Positions 1-8,030 of a stretch of DNA of 64,000 bases are shown here, in pieces. Numbering within the stretch: position 1 is the first letter of the stretch; each line of letters begins with the position of its first letter. This stretch comes from Mesorhizobium plurifarium. GTDB lineage: Bacteria > Pseudomonadota > Alphaproteobacteria > Rhizobiales > Rhizobiaceae. The stretch covers positions 186,165 through 250,164 of the forward strand of contig CCNB01000007.1 in the NCBI GenBank assembly GCA_000824785.1. Direction: 5' to 3'. The notes beneath the pieces were generated by a model. It ran no database searches. It saw only the letters and a program-made list of their open reading frames with translations, and was not told the DNA's origin. The translations under genes were made by a program, and so were the position numbers.

Positions 1-50
1 CTGCCGAGCTCGGCGACGTGGATCAGGGTGCGCAGCTGTGATAGCTCCAT
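1..50 (-). CDS. LysR-family regulator, N-terminal fragment cut by window edge
   Basis: Reading leftward from the ATG at 50, the minus strand encodes MELSQLRTLIHVAELG up to the window edge. This is the usual opening of a LysR-type regulator: the first helix of the N-terminal winged helix-turn-helix. Only 16 codons are visible, so no effector domain can be judged. It is divergent from the ThDP decarboxylase operon starting at 152, the classic LysR arrangement in which the regulator controls the neighbouring operon. The family call rests on a short but characteristic stretch. Confidence 0.6.
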   Translation of the reverse strand, partial: MELSQLRTLIHVAELG

Positions 51-151
51 AAGCTATCGAATATCATTATATCTGATCACAAGAAAGGGACGAAGATTGT
101 ATCGGATGGTTGACGTAGTCTTATGCCAAATCCAATCCTCGGGGGTCCAAG
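51..151. promoter_or_regulatory. Divergent LysR / decarboxylase-operon promoter region
   Basis: This 101-base A+T-rich spacer separates the divergent LysR start at 50 from the GTG start at 152. It holds AT-rich imperfect dyads around 55-90 (GAATATC and ATATCTGAT), a plausible LysR binding zone. A sequence at 96-107 (TTGTATCGGAT) resembles the ATTGGATAC repeats found elsewhere in the window but mismatches at two positions, so it is not counted as one. No exact promoter boxes are assigned. Confidence 0.4.
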
Positions 152-727
152 GTGACGGCGAGCAGCCTACATGCGAAACACCCGGAAGCGGCTGCCTCTG
201 CGGCTCTTCCGGCGACATCTGAAACGCAGTGGTCGGATCAGGTCTATGACGTGCTGAAGGCCGCCGGCATCAGCCAGATGTCCTATGTGCCGGACGCCGG
301 CCATACCACGCTGATCCGCCGCTTCGGCGCCGATCCTGAGGTCGTCACCAATGTGCTGACAACCGAGGAGGAGGGCATAGCCATTGCCGCCGGCTCCTGG
401 CTCGGCGGCAAGCGCAGCGTCGTGCTGATGCAATCCTCCGGCGTCGGCAATTGCATCAACATGCTGTCGCTACCGGTGCAGGCGCGCTTTCCCTTGCTCG
501 TCCTGGTGACGATGCGCGGCGAGTGGGCCGAGTTCAATCCATGGCAGGTGCCGATGGGACAGGCGACCGAAGCTTCACTGAAAGCGATCGGCCTCAGCGT
601 GCTGCGGGCAGAGACCGGCCCCGACCTGGTGGACACCGTGGCGCAGGCGGCCGCGGTGGCCTTCGACGCCGACCAGCAGATCGCCGTGCTCATCGGGCAG
701 CGCCTGCTTGGCAAGAAGAAGTGGTGA
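152..727 (+). CDS. ThDP-dependent decarboxylase, PYR-domain (alpha) subunit, sulfopyruvate/phosphonopyruvate decarboxylase-like
   Basis: At 191 aa this is only the pyrimidine-binding half of a ThDP enzyme; the pyrophosphate half is the next gene. The run TEEEGIAIAAG at about residues 71-81 carries the glutamate that activates the ThDP ring, and QSSGVGN follows at about 94-100. The split into about 190 + 195 aa matches ComD/ComE sulfopyruvate decarboxylase and relatives that decarboxylate 3-substituted pyruvates to aldehydes. The substrate is unknown. The GTG start at 152 follows a GGGGG run. The first ~25 residues are Ala-rich and outside the fold, so the true start could be later. It overlaps or abuts the next gene. 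Confidence 0.75.
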   Translation: MTASSLHAKHPEAAASAALPATSETQWSDQVYDVLKAAGISQMSYVPDAGHTTLIRRFGADPEVVTNVLTTEEEGIAIAAGSWLGGKRSVVLMQSSGVGNCINMLSLPVQARFPLLVLVTMRGEWAEFNPWQVPMGQATEASLKAIGLSVLRAETGPDLVDTVAQAAAVAFDADQQIAVLIGQRLLGKKKW

Positions 728-732
728 ACGAC

Positions 733-1320
733 ATGGCATTGCCGACGATGGATCGCCGCGCGGCGGTGAAGAAGCTGCTCGACACGCGCGACGGTGCCCT
801 GGTGGTGACCGGGCTCGGATCGCCGAGCTATGACGTGCATGCCGCCGGCGACAGGGACGACAATTACTATCTTTGGGGCGCAATGGGCGGCGCGGCATTG
901 GTCGGCCTCGGGCTTGCCCAGGCGCAGCCGCAGAGGCGGGTGATGGTCATCACCGGCGACGGCGAGCAACTCATGGCCTTTGGATCGCTGGCGACGATCT
1001 CTGTGGCGCGGCCGAAAAATCTCGACCTGATCATTCTGGACAACCAGCATTTCGGCGAGACCGGCATGCAGTCCAGCCATACCGGCCGCGGCATCGGCTT
1101 CGACAAGGTCGCCGCCGCCTGCGGTTTCGCGGAGGTCGCCGAACTGCGCTCGTTGGAGGAGGTCGACGCGCTGTGCGAAAAGCTGCGCCTTCCTGCGGAA
1201 GGGCCTCGGTTGTTCGTGCTGAAGATCACGGCAGAGAACCTGCCGCGCTCGCTGCCGCCGCGCGACGCCGTAGCGGTCAAGAACCGCTTTCGCGCCCATC
1301 TGGGCTTTGCCACCTGTTGA
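733..1320 (+). CDS. ThDP-dependent decarboxylase, PP-domain (beta) subunit
   Basis: This 195-aa protein is the pyrophosphate-binding half of the split decarboxylase. The ThDP/Mg motif starts at GDGE (residues 75-78) and closes at the Asn of ILDNQHFGE (about residue 104), the normal 25-30 residue spacing. It should form a heteromer with the product of 152-727. The ATG at 733 is used here. A GTG at 724 overlapping the upstream TGA is a real alternative and would add three residues. The aldehyde dehydrogenase follows after 8 bases, suggesting that the aldehyde made here is oxidised next. Confidence 0.75.
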   Translation: MALPTMDRRAAVKKLLDTRDGALVVTGLGSPSYDVHAAGDRDDNYYLWGAMGGAALVGLGLAQAQPQRRVMVITGDGEQLMAFGSLATISVARPKNLDLIILDNQHFGETGMQSSHTGRGIGFDKVAAACGFAEVAELRSLEEVDALCEKLRLPAEGPRLFVLKITAENLPRSLPPRDAVAVKNRFRAHLGFATC

Positions 1321-1328
1321 GGGCCGAC

Positions 1329-2807
1329 ATGCCGCTGGTCAGCTTCCAGAACACGGTCGGCGGTCGGCTGCAACCGAGCGCCGACACGTTCGAGAGCTAT
1401 GACCCCTTCACCGGCAAGCCGTGGGCGTTGATTCCGCGCGGCGGCAAGGCCGAAGTGGACGCGGCCGTGGCGTCCGCCAAGGCGGCTTTCCGCTCGAAGG
1501 ACTGGGCCGGCATCACGCCCACCGCGCGCGGCAAGCTCCTGGTGCGGCTCGCCGAACTGATTGCCGAGAATGCCGAGCGCATCGCCGCGATCGAGACGCG
1601 CGACAACGGCAAGCTGATCACCGAGATGACGGCCCAGCTGCGCTACATCCCCGAATGGTACCGCTATTTCGGCGGCCTCGCCGACAAGATCGAAGGAGCG
1701 GTGCTGCCGATCGACAAGGCCGGCATGTTCGCCTTCACCCGCCACGAGCCGCTCGGCGTCATCGCCGCGATCGTGCCCTGGAACTCGCCGCTGCTGCTGC
1801 TCACCTGGAAGCTTGCGCCGCTGCTGGCGGCCGGCAACACCGTCGTCATCAAGCCGTCGGAACACGCCTCGGCCTCGACGCTGGAATTCGTGAATCTGTT
1901 CGCGCAAGCGGGCTTTCCGCCGGGCGTCGTCAATACCGTCACCGGCATGCCGCAGGATGTCGGCGTGCCGCTCGTCTCCCATCCCGACGTCGCCAAGATC
2001 GCCTTCACGGGCGGCGAGCCGGGCGGGCTTGCCGTCTACCGCGCGGCCGCCGAGGGGTTGAAGACGGTCACGCTCGAGCTCGGCGGCAAGTCGGCCAACA
2101 TCGTCTTCGACGACGCCAATCTGGAAAGCGCCGTCAACGGCGCGATCTCCGGCATTTTCGCGGCCAGCGGCCAGACATGCATCGCCGGCTCGCGGCTGCT
2201 CGTCCAGCGCAAGATACATGACCGGTTCGTGGCCGAAGTGATCAAGCTTGCCGCCAGCGCCCAAATGGGCAACCCGGCGCTGTCGGAAACTCAGGTCGGA
2301 CCCATCACCACGCAGTCCCAGCGTGAGAAGGTGCTCTCCTATCTCGGAATCGCCAAGCGCGAGGGCGCCTTGTGCGTGCTGGGCGGCGGAAAGCCTGCGT
2401 CGGACAAGCTGGCGGAGGGGTGGTTCGTCGAGCCCACCATCTTTACCGGCGTGAACAACACGATGCGCATCGCGCGTGAAGAAGTGTTCGGGCCAATCCT
2501 GTCGGTCATTCCTTTCGACGACGAGGAAGAAGCCTTCGCCATTGCCAATGACAGCCCCTACGGGTTGGCGGCGGGACTGTGGACGAGCGACATGGGCAGG
2601 GCGCTGCGCGGCGCGGCGGCGATGGAGGCGGGCATGGTCTGGATCAATTCATACCGCGCGGTCTCCTATATGGCGCCCTTCGGCGGCTACAAGAGAAGCG
2701 GTATCGGCCGCGAGAGCGGGCAGGAGGCGATCGGCGCCTATCTGCAGACCAAGACGGTGTGGATAGATATGGCGGGCAAGACCGCCAATCCCTTCGTGAT
2801 CCGCTAA
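1329..2807 (+). CDS. NAD(P)-dependent aldehyde dehydrogenase
   Basis: This full-length 492-aa member of the ALDH superfamily has the general-base Glu in LELGGK (E250) and the catalytic Cys in SGQTCIAG (C284), 34 residues apart as usual. It also has the NAD-site PWNSPLLL stretch and a C-terminal PFGGYKRSGIG motif. It oxidises an aldehyde to an acid. Its position directly behind the split ThDP decarboxylase argues that it takes that enzyme's aldehyde product. Sequence alone does not separate betaine-, phenylacetaldehyde- or sulfo/phosphonoacetaldehyde-type substrates. Confidence 0.9.
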   Translation: MPLVSFQNTVGGRLQPSADTFESYDPFTGKPWALIPRGGKAEVDAAVASAKAAFRSKDWAGITPTARGKLLVRLAELIAENAERIAAIETRDNGKLITEMTAQLRYIPEWYRYFGGLADKIEGAVLPIDKAGMFAFTRHEPLGVIAAIVPWNSPLLLLTWKLAPLLAAGNTVVIKPSEHASASTLEFVNLFAQAGFPPGVVNTVTGMPQDVGVPLVSHPDVAKIAFTGGEPGGLAVYRAAAEGLKTVTLELGGKSANIVFDDANLESAVNGAISGIFAASGQTCIAGSRLLVQRKIHDRFVAEVIKLAASAQMGNPALSETQVGPITTQSQREKVLSYLGIAKREGALCVLGGGKPASDKLAEGWFVEPTIFTGVNNTMRIAREEVFGPILSVIPFDDEEEAFAIANDSPYGLAAGLWTSDMGRALRGAAAMEAGMVWINSYRAVSYMAPFGGYKRSGIGRESGQEAIGAYLQTKTVWIDMAGKTANPFVIR

Positions 2808-2861
2808 GATAGACAAGGGTCCGAAGGCAATGGCCCGCTCAGAATGACGAGGGAACCGCAT

Positions 2862-3641
2862 ATGAGACAAGCAGGCAAGGTAGCGATCGTCACCGGAGCG
2901 GCACGCGGCATCGGGCGCGCATGCGCCGAGCGCTTCCTGGCTGAAGGCGCGAAGGTCGTGCTCGGCGATATCGACGCTCAAGAGCTCGAGAAATGCGCTG
3001 CCGAAATCGGCTCCCCGGCGAGCGTCGCAGCGGTGGTCACGGATGTCAGCAGGAAGGAGCAGGTCGACGCGCTGGTCGCGGCGGCGGTCACCAGGTTCGG
3101 CCGTGTCGACATCATGGTCAACAATGCCGGCATCGCTCCGGTCCAGGACTTTCTCGACATCAGCGAGGCCGACTACGACCGGGTCCTCGCCGTCAATTTG
3201 AAGGGTGCGTTCATGGGCACGCAGGCGGCCGCTCGCCAGATGATCGCGCAAGGGCAGGGCGGCGTGATCATAAACATGTCCTCGATCAATTCCGGGCTCG
3301 CCAATCCCCGGGTCGCGACCTATGCGATCTCGAAGGGCGGGATGAATCAGGTGACCGGCACCGCCGCCGTCGCCTTCGCGCCCTATGGCATCCGCGTGGT
3401 CGGTGTCGGTCCGGGCACGATCGCCACGGAGATGGTGATGGATGGTACCTTCATCGATTCCGAGGAAATGCGCCGCGCGATCCTTTCGCGTACTCCGCTC
3501 GGGCGGCTGGGCACCGCGGCGGAGATCGCCTCGGTCGTGGCGTTTCTCGCCAGCGACGATGCGTCTTACATCACCGGCGAGACCATCTACCCGGATGGCG
3601 GGCGCCGCGTACTCAACTACACCGTCCCGGTCAAGGAGTAG
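2862..3641 (+). CDS. SDR-family oxidoreductase
   Basis: This 259-aa classical short-chain dehydrogenase has the cofactor motif TGAARGIG at about residues 11-18, NNAG near 87, and catalytic Ser in NMSSINS with Tyr154/Lys158 (YAISK). The start at 2862 is preferred over an in-frame ATG at 2844 because a GAGGGA ribosome site sits just upstream. The C-terminus (TIYPDGGRRVLNYTVPVKE) is nearly identical to that of the SDR at 14588-15364, so the two are close paralogs and probably act on related hydroxy or keto intermediates. Confidence 0.88.
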   Translation: MRQAGKVAIVTGAARGIGRACAERFLAEGAKVVLGDIDAQELEKCAAEIGSPASVAAVVTDVSRKEQVDALVAAAVTRFGRVDIMVNNAGIAPVQDFLDISEADYDRVLAVNLKGAFMGTQAAARQMIAQGQGGVIINMSSINSGLANPRVATYAISKGGMNQVTGTAAVAFAPYGIRVVGVGPGTIATEMVMDGTFIDSEEMRRAILSRTPLGRLGTAAEIASVVAFLASDDASYITGETIYPDGGRRVLNYTVPVKE

Positions 3642-3645
3642 GAAA

Positions 3646-4110
3646 TTGGGAAACAAGGTAATAGGTAATTTCGACAAGCTGCATCACATCTGCATCGTCG
3701 TGCATGATATCGACAAGGCGCAGGCCTATTACGATTCCATCGGTATCGGCCCCTGGGAAGCCTACCCGCCTCTGACCGAATATGAGGAGCTGCAGGTCCC
3801 GAGCCCTAAAGGCTTCATGGCGATGCAATATCGGATCTGCAATTTGCCGAACGTTCAGTTGCAGCTCTGCCAACCGAGCCACGATCCTACGCCGCAGCGC
3901 ATCCACCTGGATACGAAAGGCGAGGGTGTCTTCCACATCGGCTTTGAAGTCCGCGACGCGGATGCAGCCGAAGCGGAGGCCAAGCGCGACGGCCTCCCCG
4001 TGCTGATGCGCGGGCGCCGGGAAAATCGCACCGGCTTCACCTATTACGACACGGCCGACAAGGCGGGCGTGATCCTTTTGACCCGGGCGACGAATTTACC
4101 GGGCAAATGA
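3646..4110 (+). CDS. VOC-family (glyoxalase/dioxygenase fold) protein
   Basis: This 154-aa protein has two beta-alpha-beta-beta-beta modules. It opens with LHHICIVVHDIDKAQAYY and repeats with GVFHIGFEVRDADAAEAE. His and Glu residues at the usual metal positions are present, as in methylmalonyl-CoA epimerase-like or glyoxalase-like proteins. The start is the rare codon TTG at 3646, supported by a perfect AAGGAG at 3633-3638 with 7-base spacing, inside the end of the SDR gene. It is the last gene of the 152-4110 operon. Its reaction is unknown. Confidence 0.75.
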   Translation: MGNKVIGNFDKLHHICIVVHDIDKAQAYYDSIGIGPWEAYPPLTEYEELQVPSPKGFMAMQYRICNLPNVQLQLCQPSHDPTPQRIHLDTKGEGVFHIGFEVRDADAAEAEAKRDGLPVLMRGRRENRTGFTYYDTADKAGVILLTRATNLPGK

Positions 4111-4170
4111 TCTCACTGAGGACGTGAAATGGCGCGACACGCTGATGCGGCCGCTCAATCTTTTGCTTCG

Positions 4171-4217
4171 GCGCAATTCCGAACGGAAAACCGCTGCGCA
4201 CTTTTCCTGGGATTGCG
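4171..4217. repeat. Rhizobial-type extragenic palindromic repeat
   Basis: Between the convergent VOC gene and the GntR gene lies a dyad whose arms are GCAATTCC (4173-4180) and GGGATTGC (4209-4216). The central part has the GGAAAACCGC...CACTTTTCC composition typical of small mosaic repeats scattered in Rhizobium and Mesorhizobium intergenic DNA. It may also act as a bidirectional transcription stop. The family assignment is from memory, not a search. Confidence 0.5.
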
Positions 4218-4871
4218 TCAGTCGCCGCGCAATTCCTGAAGCCTGTCGACCAGGAATTTGCCGCTGGTGATGATGTGCATTTCCAGCAGGCTGACGGCGC
4301 GCAGCGTATCCTTCGCCTCGCACAGCTCGATAAGCTGCCAGTGGTCTCGATCGGACTTCACCTGAATTTCGGTGAGCGAGACCATCATGCGGGTGTAGCG
4401 CTCCAATTGCTGGTAGATGCGTCCCACCAGCTCGATCGTCGCCTTGCGGCCGGATGGGGCGTAGAGGGCGGCATGGAAGTTCCAGTTCAGCTGGTTGGAG
4501 TATTCGCCGGTCGCGCCTTGCTCCTGATGCTGCCTGGCTCGTTCCTTGGCAAGTGCGAGGTCATCGTCGGTCATCCTCGGGATGGCAAGGGCAAGCAGCC
4601 AGGTCTCGATCCGGGCGCGCAATTCATAAAGCTCGAGGATTTCGTCGAGCGAGATCGAGGAAACCACGGCGCCCTTGTGGGAGACGAGCGTGACGAAGCC
4701 TTCCGAATGAAGCTGGTGCAGCGCCTCGCGCACGGGTATCCGGCTGACGCCGAACTCGGTCGCCAGATGCTCCTGCCGCAGCTGGGCATTCGCCTCGTAT
4801 TCACCGATCAGGATCTTCTGCCTGATGGCGTCGGCGACCTGGGCCGATATGGTTTTCTTCTGTACGAGCAT
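4218..4871 (-). CDS. GntR-family regulator, FCD subfamily (SRIPVREA class)
   Basis: This 217-aa regulator has an N-terminal winged helix-turn-helix with recognition helix GVSRIPVREALHQL at about residues 41-54. The C-terminal all-helical FCD ligand domain contains NWNFHAALY and later His residues that usually bind a metal and a carboxylate ligand; the usual Asp of D-x3-H is Asn here. It is convergent with the VOC gene and lies just left of the flavin oxidase (same strand, 120 bases away). Together with the regulator at 39441 it belongs to the SRIPVREA class and is the best candidate to bind the ATTGGATAC sites at 6216, 6311, 15400 and 15543. Confidence 0.88.
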   Translation of the reverse strand: MLVQKKTISAQVADAIRQKILIGEYEANAQLRQEHLATEFGVSRIPVREALHQLHSEGFVTLVSHKGAVVSSISLDEILELYELRARIETWLLALAIPRMTDDDLALAKERARQHQEQGATGEYSNQLNWNFHAALYAPSGRKATIELVGRIYQQLERYTRMMVSLTEIQVKSDRDHWQLIELCEAKDTLRAVSLLEMHIITSGKFLVDRLQELRGD

Positions 4872-4887
4872 GGATCAGCCTAGGGCG

Positions 4888-4915
4888 ACGGCGCCTTTAT
4901 TTAGCGTACGGCGCC
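4888..4915. repeat. Short direct repeat upstream of the GntR gene
   Basis: ACGGCGCC occurs at 4888-4895 and again at 4908-4915, exactly 20 bases apart, 17 bases upstream of the GntR start at 4871. Each copy contains the palindrome GGCGCC. The position fits an autoregulatory operator, or a hairpin in the leader of the GntR mRNA. Nothing else supports this, and no ATTGGATAC site is present in this spacer. Confidence 0.3.
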
Positions 4916-4991
4916 ATTTTGATTGAAGAAACGGACGCATAGCACCGCTCACAGGTTGTTGTCACTCCGATGCCAATGCCTTGCTTCCGCT

Positions 4992-6170
4992 TCAGTAGAC
5001 ATGTTCCTCGATCGGCTGGTTGTTGGCGATACGCTCGTAGCGGAAGGCCGAGAGATCGATGGAACGGTATTCGCCATAGGCAATGAGGTCGCTCACGCCG
5101 GAACCGGTCGCCGCGGCGTGCATCATGCCGTGACCGCTGAAGCCGGTGGCCAGCACGAAGTTCGGAATTTCCGGATGGGGCCCGATGATGCCGCTGTGGT
5201 CGAAGGTGTTGTACTCGTAGAGGCCTGCCCAGGCACGCAGCATGCGCAATTGTTCGAAGCCGGGCACGCGGTGCGCCAGGGCAGGCCAGATCAGCTCGTC
5301 GAACAGGTCGTAGTCCACATCGAGGCCAAAATCGTCCGGATCGTTCTCGCGCACCGGTGGAATGCCGCAGAGGAAGAGTTGCCCCTCCGGCCGCAGCCAG
5401 AAGCCGCTTGTATCGAAGACGAAAGGACAATTGTCGATCCGCGCCGGGCTTTCGAAGACGAAGACGCATCGCTTGCTGGGCACGACTGGGAGATGCGTGC
5501 CGGCCATCCGCGCAATGCCCGCGCTCCACGGACCGGCCGCGTTGATCACCATGCCGGCGGAAATACGTTCGCCATTGTCCAGCACCACTTCGCCGACCCT
5601 CTTTCGGTTAGCCATGGTCAGTCCGGTCACGGTCGCGGCACGATAGTCGACCTTCTGGGCGCGCGCCTTGCGGCGAAAAGCCTGCATCAGGCCAGGTCCG
5701 TCGAACCAGCCTTCGCAGCCGCGGCCGAATGAGCCGAGCGCCAGGTCCTGCGTGTTGAGCCAAGGGAAGCGTCGCGCCAGATCGGCCTGCTCGATCAGCT
5801 CGATATCGACACCCATATCGCGCTGAACGCGGTTCTTGGCGCGCTGCGCCTCGGCCCGCTCCGGCGTCGCCAGCACAAGATAGCCAGGTTCGTGCAGCCC
5901 GATGTCCGCGGGCTCGGCCCCGACCGCAAGCCGGGTGCCTACCTCGCGCAGAAAGTCGAGGCTGAATTTCGACATGGCGATGTTCGGCGGGGTGCCGAAC
6001 TGCTGGCGTATGGCGCTGGTCGACAGCGAAGAGGAAGAGGCGGTGTAGTAGGGGTCCCGCTCGATAACGGCGATGCTACCATCGAAATCCGGATTGGCGG
6101 AGAGGAAATAGGCAATCGAGCTGCCGACGACGCCTCCGCCGACGATCACCACATCGTAGTTTGCGCTCAT
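4992..6170 (-). CDS. FAD-dependent oxidoreductase, DAO family
   Basis: This 392-aa flavoenzyme has an N-terminal Rossmann motif VVIVGGGVVGSSIAYFL (residues 7-23) and an acidic residue at the end of strand 2 (AVIERD). Near the C-terminus GYATGFSGHGMMHAAATG-type sequence (ATGFSGHGMMHA) is the usual FAD-contacting stretch of the glycine/sarcosine/D-amino-acid oxidase family. It should oxidise a secondary or primary amine (N-methyl or D-amino acid) to an imine with FAD reduction. It is divergent from the aminotransferase at 6371, and the shared spacer carries two ATTGGATA sites. The substrate is not deducible. Confidence 0.85.
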   Translation of the reverse strand: MSANYDVVIVGGGVVGSSIAYFLSANPDFDGSIAVIERDPYYTASSSSLSTSAIRQQFGTPPNIAMSKFSLDFLREVGTRLAVGAEPADIGLHEPGYLVLATPERAEAQRAKNRVQRDMGVDIELIEQADLARRFPWLNTQDLALGSFGRGCEGWFDGPGLMQAFRRKARAQKVDYRAATVTGLTMANRKRVGEVVLDNGERISAGMVINAAGPWSAGIARMAGTHLPVVPSKRCVFVFESPARIDNCPFVFDTSGFWLRPEGQLFLCGIPPVRENDPDDFGLDVDYDLFDELIWPALAHRVPGFEQLRMLRAWAGLYEYNTFDHSGIIGPHPEIPNFVLATGFSGHGMMHAAATGSGVSDLIAYGEYRSIDLSAFRYERIANNQPIEEHVY

Positions 6171-6215
6171 TCCGGTCGCGTTCCCCTTGTCTCAAATGTC
6201 GTGGTTGCGGCAAAG

Positions 6216-6224
6216 ATTGGATAC
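6216..6224 (+). promoter_or_regulatory. Putative FCD-regulator operator (ATTGGATAC)
   Basis: ATTGGATAC sits 46 bases upstream of the flavin oxidase start. It is one of ten near-identical copies found only in intergenic spacers of this window. It faces the inverted copy at 6311-6319. Confidence 0.55.
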
Positions 6225-6310
6225 TTTTGTCCGCTGCCAAGCCCTTCAAGGACACTCATAACCTGGGCTAATGACGAGAAAAAGGGGTTTGACGCGAAAA
6301 TCAGAATACA

Positions 6311-6319
6311 TTATCCAAT
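6311..6319 (-). promoter_or_regulatory. Putative FCD-regulator operator (ATTGGATAA, inverted)
   Basis: TTATCCAAT on the plus strand (ATTGGATAA on the minus strand) lies 52 bases upstream of the aminotransferase start. The extended form ATACATTATCCAAT resembles the copies at 15400 and 15543. Together with 6216 it would allow one regulator to control both divergent genes. Confidence 0.55.
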
Positions 6320-6370
6320 TTTTACGCATCCGCTGCCGGCCGGGCCGCGCAGCCGTCCCAGGAGTGTTCA

Positions 6371-7573
6371 GTGGGTTTCATCGCGCCCCGTCTCGACGTC
6401 ATCAAGCCAAGTCCGAGCATGGCGGTCACGGCCCGCGCGATCGAGATGCGCGCGGCCGGCATCGACGTCATCAGCCTGAGCGCCGGCGAGCCGGATTTCC
6501 CGACGCCGGCGCATGTCGTCGAGGCGGCCTATGCGGCGATGCGCCGGGGAGAGACTCGCTATACGGCGGTGGACGGCACGGTGGCGCTGAAGAAAGCGGT
6601 GGCCGACAAGTTCAGGCGCGAGAACGGCCTCGACTACAGGCTGCCGGAAATCACTGTCGCCGGCGGTGCAAAGCAGATCATCTACAACGCCCTGCTGGCA
6701 ACGCTGGCGCCGGGCGACGAGGTGATCGTTCCCGCGCCCTATTGGGTTTCCTACATCGACATCGTGCTTCTGGGGGAAGGCAAGCCCGTGGTTGTTCCCT
6801 GCGGCGAGGAGCTTGGCTTCAAGCTCACGCCGTCTGCCTTACGGGCCGCCATCACCGGGCGCACGAAATGGCTGCTCATGAACACCCCGTCCAACCCGAC
6901 GGGCGCAGTCTATGGCCGTGACGAACTTGCCGCCTTGGCGGCAGTGCTGCTCGACCATCCGCATGTCCATGTGCTGACCGATGACATCTATGAGCACATC
7001 CTGTTCGATGGGCGCGCCTTCCACACGATCGCCAGTGTCGAGCCGCGGTTGAAGGAGCGTACGCTGACGGTCAACGGCGTCTCGAAAGCCTATGCCATGA
7101 CAGGCTGGCGGATCGGCTATGCCGGTGGGCCGGAACCGCTGATCCGCGCCATGGCGACGGTGCAGAGCCAGAGCACGTCGAACCCGTCGTCGATCTCGCA
7201 GGCCGCGACCATAGCCGCGCTGGACGGCCCGCAGGATTTCTTGGCGCCGCGCGCGCTCGAATTCCAGGCCCGGCGCGATCGCGCATTGGAGCTGCTGCGG
7301 GCAATCCCCGGCCTTTCCTGCCGGACGCCAGAAGGGGCCTTTTACCTCTATCCCGACTGCTCGGCCCTGATCGGCCGCCGGCGTCCGGACGGTTCCGTTG
7401 TCGGCAGCGACGACGATCTTTCGCTCTACCTGCTCGATCACGCGCGGGTGGCGGTGGTGCAGGGCTCGGCCTACGGCCTGTCGCCGCATTTCCGTATCTC
7501 CATAGCCACGTCGATGGACCTGATCGAGAAGGCGATCGGCCGCATCGCCGAGGCGGTCCAAGCGCTGCGGTAG
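6371..7573 (+). CDS. Class I pyridoxal-phosphate aminotransferase (aspartate aminotransferase-like)
   Basis: This 400-aa fold-type I aminotransferase of the AspC/aspartate family (subgroup I-beta/gamma) has the N-terminal SAGEPDFPTP motif, NTPSNPTGAVY, and the Schiff-base lysine K239 in SKAYAMTGWRIGY, followed by the substrate carboxylate-binding Arg. The GTG start at 6371 is supported by AGGAG at 6360-6364. It begins a rightward operon (aminotransferase, biotin carrier, biotin carboxylase, carrier-like, pxpA). A transaminase at the head of an oxoprolinase-like set suggests that the ring-opened product is a glutamate-like amino acid. Confidence 0.9.
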   Translation: MGFIAPRLDVIKPSPSMAVTARAIEMRAAGIDVISLSAGEPDFPTPAHVVEAAYAAMRRGETRYTAVDGTVALKKAVADKFRRENGLDYRLPEITVAGGAKQIIYNALLATLAPGDEVIVPAPYWVSYIDIVLLGEGKPVVVPCGEELGFKLTPSALRAAITGRTKWLLMNTPSNPTGAVYGRDELAALAAVLLDHPHVHVLTDDIYEHILFDGRAFHTIASVEPRLKERTLTVNGVSKAYAMTGWRIGYAGGPEPLIRAMATVQSQSTSNPSSISQAATIAALDGPQDFLAPRALEFQARRDRALELLRAIPGLSCRTPEGAFYLYPDCSALIGRRRPDGSVVGSDDDLSLYLLDHARVAVVQGSAYGLSPHFRISIATSMDLIEKAIGRIAEAVQALR

Positions 7574-7580
7574 AGCCGCG

Positions 7581-8030
7581 ATGGACCTGAACCTCGTCCG
7601 CGAACTTATCGATCTTGTCTCGCGCTCACCGATTGGCGAACTGCAGATAGAGCGCGACGGGATTCGCATCCGCATTGCCAGGCAGGTGTTGTCGCCCGCA
7701 TTCCAGACCCAATCGCCTACGCAGCCCGTTTCGGCTTCCGACGCGTCCGCCGCTTCGGGTCCAAGCCCCACCGTCGCGACCATTCCGCGGCATTCGATCC
7801 GCGCGCCGCTGACGGGCGTGTTCTATCGCTCCGCCGGCGAGGGCGAGCCACCGCTCGTCTCGGTAGGCGATCTGGTCGAGGAGGGGCAGAAGATCGGCGT
7901 CCTCGAAGCCATGAAGACATTCAACGTCGTGGAGGCCGATCGCGCCGGCAGGATTGTCGAGGTCGCGTTCGAGGACCATGCCGCCGTGCAGTCCGGCGAC
8001 GTGCTGTTCGTCCTGGAGGAGGCGGGTTGA
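7581..8030 (+). CDS. Biotin carboxyl carrier protein (AccB-like)
   Basis: This 149-aa carrier has an N-terminal helix ([24 protein letters not shown]) as in acetyl-CoA carboxylase BCCP, a Pro/Ala/Ser linker at about 50-70, and a C-terminal biotinyl domain with EAMKTFN. The biotin-accepting lysine is K112. It lies 7 bases after the aminotransferase and overlaps the biotin carboxylase. Because it sits with pxpA rather than with carboxyltransferase genes for acetyl-CoA, it is probably a dedicated paralog, not the housekeeping accB. Confidence 0.88.
   Translation: MDLNLVRELIDLVSRSPIGELQIERDGIRIRIARQVLSPAFQTQSPTQPVSASDASAASGPSPTVATIPRHSIRAPLTGVFYRSAGEGEPPLVSVGDLVEEGQKIGVLEAMKTFNVVEADRAGRIVEVAFEDHAAVQSGDVLFVLEEAG

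Noticed and set aside
96-107. TTGTATCGGAT near the first operon as another ATTGGATAC site
   Set aside because: Two mismatches in the core and a neighbouring LysR gene make this an unreliable call.
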